Assembly: GCF_900107115.1 (NCBI RefSeq)
Contig: NZ_FNOS01000002.1
Location: 360,778-424,777, forward strand
Direction of reading: 5' to 3'
Length of the DNA stretch: 64,000 bases
Source: Salimicrobium album
GTDB lineage: Bacteria; Bacillota; Bacilli; Bacillales; Halobacillaceae
The position numbers and the translations under genes are program-made. Under the pieces are notes generated by a model. The model had not been told where the DNA came from. It made no database searches and was given only the letters and a program-made list of their open reading frames with translations. Shown here piece after piece: positions 63,677-64,000 of the stretch (its first letter is position 1; every line of letters begins with the position of its first letter).

Positions 63677-64000
63677 ATGGCAGCCGATAAACCGGAAGAT
63701 AAAAATATGAATGTGTTGACTTCCACGAGAACTATAATTCAGAATGCCCTTGATAAACTCGGGTATCCGGAAGAAGTGTATGAATTACTGAAAGAACCTG
63801 TTCGCATGATGACAGTCCGCATACCTGTCCGGATGGATGACGGTTCAATTAAGATATTCACAGGGTACCGATCGCAACACAACGATGCCATCGGTCCTAC
63901 GAAGGGCGGAGTGCGCTTTCATCCGGATGTCAATGAAACGGAGGTCAAAGCCCTCTCTATCTGGATGAGTCTTAAAGCAGGTATCGTTGATCTTCCTTAT
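63677..64000 (+). CDS. gudB: Glutamate dehydrogenase (3' end outside window)
   Basis: NAD-dependent oxidative deamination of glutamate to 2-oxoglutarate. The first 108 codons are present: an N-terminal segment NVLTSTRTIIQNALDKLG, then VRIPVRMDDGSIKIFTGYRS (about 50-69) and the substrate-binding KGGVRFHPDV (about 80-89). The catalytic lysine region is just reached (MSLKAGIVDLPY). ATG 63677 follows ATAGGGGG. Position next to mecB matches gudB of B. subtilis; with only the N-terminus it cannot be told apart from RocG. Confidence 0.92.
   Translation, partial: MAADKPEDKNMNVLTSTRTIIQNALDKLGYPEEVYELLKEPVRMMTVRIPVRMDDGSIKIFTGYRSQHNDAIGPTKGGVRFHPDVNETEVKALSIWMSLKAGIVDLPY

Noticed and set aside
1-64000. 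CRISPR arrays, insertion sequences, prophage genes, tRNA and rRNA
   Set aside because: No repeat-spacer pattern, transposase or integrase other than XerD, or stable RNA gene was recognised by reading; a tool-based scan could still find small elements.

Overview
The window is chromosomal DNA from a member of the Bacillaceae. Gene content and order follow the Bacillus subtilis folD-to-gudB arc almost gene for gene: folD-xseAB-ispA-dxs-tlyA-argR-recN, bkd, brxB-yqjA, yqjD-yqjE-dinB, rnz, yqjP-yqjQ, yqkB-yqkF-nudF-fur-xerD-deoB-punA, lysA-ppiB-ribT-scpAB-rluB-resABCDE, fer-ypbB-recQ-ypbD-ypbG-mecB-gudB. No phage, insertion sequence, CRISPR array, tRNA or rRNA is visible. A roughly 600-nt structured noncoding RNA between ispA and dxs, followed by a small multi-pass membrane protein gene, matches the OLE RNA/OapA locus. 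That locus is known mainly from halophilic, alkaliphilic or anaerobic Firmicutes, so an extremophilic bacillus is likely.

The most striking negative feature is that every sporulation gene expected in this syntenic stretch is missing, while flanking housekeeping genes are intact. spoIVB-spo0A are absent after recN, spoIIM between fur and xerD, dacF-spoIIA-spoVA before lysA, and dacB-spmAB between scpB and rluB. This points to an asporogenous lineage (Salisediminibacterium- or Alkalicoccus-like is an inference). The riboflavin operon expected next to ribT is also absent here.

Layout: 1-9.5 kb folate, DNA repair and isoprenoid genes with OLE RNA. 9.65-11 kb aspartate kinase. 11-14 kb (minus strand) a DUF294 nucleotidyltransferase and DnaQ-like exonuclease pair and a DUF2627 gene. 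14-24 kb a regulator fused at operon level to the branched-chain keto-acid degradation genes. 24-31 kb bacilliredoxin, a YqjA-type membrane protein, a Prli42-like miniprotein, and a methylmalonyl-CoA module (split mutase, B12-domain/epimerase fusion, carboxyltransferase). 31-41 kb DinB, aldehyde dehydrogenase, RNase Z, GDPD, AbgT transporter, YqjP, YqjQ, YqkB, YqkF, NudF. 41-46 kb fur, xerD and a deo-type nucleoside salvage operon. 46-51 kb lysA, ppiB, a microprotein, ribT, scpAB, rluB. 51-57 kb resABCDE. 57-58.5 kb a cobalamin riboswitch with a DUF4430 lipoprotein and an ECF S component. 58.5-64 kb fer, ypbB-recQ, a CPBP protease, a phosphoesterase, MecA-type adaptor and the start of a glutamate dehydrogenase.

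Several parts connect. Valine/isoleucine breakdown by the bkd operon yields propionyl-CoA, which the carboxyltransferase, epimerase and B12-dependent mutase can carry to succinyl-CoA; the riboswitch-controlled uptake genes could supply the B12. The bkd regulator has lost the GAFTGA loop that contacts sigma-54 and sits directly upstream of ptb, suggesting the operon no longer depends on sigma-54.
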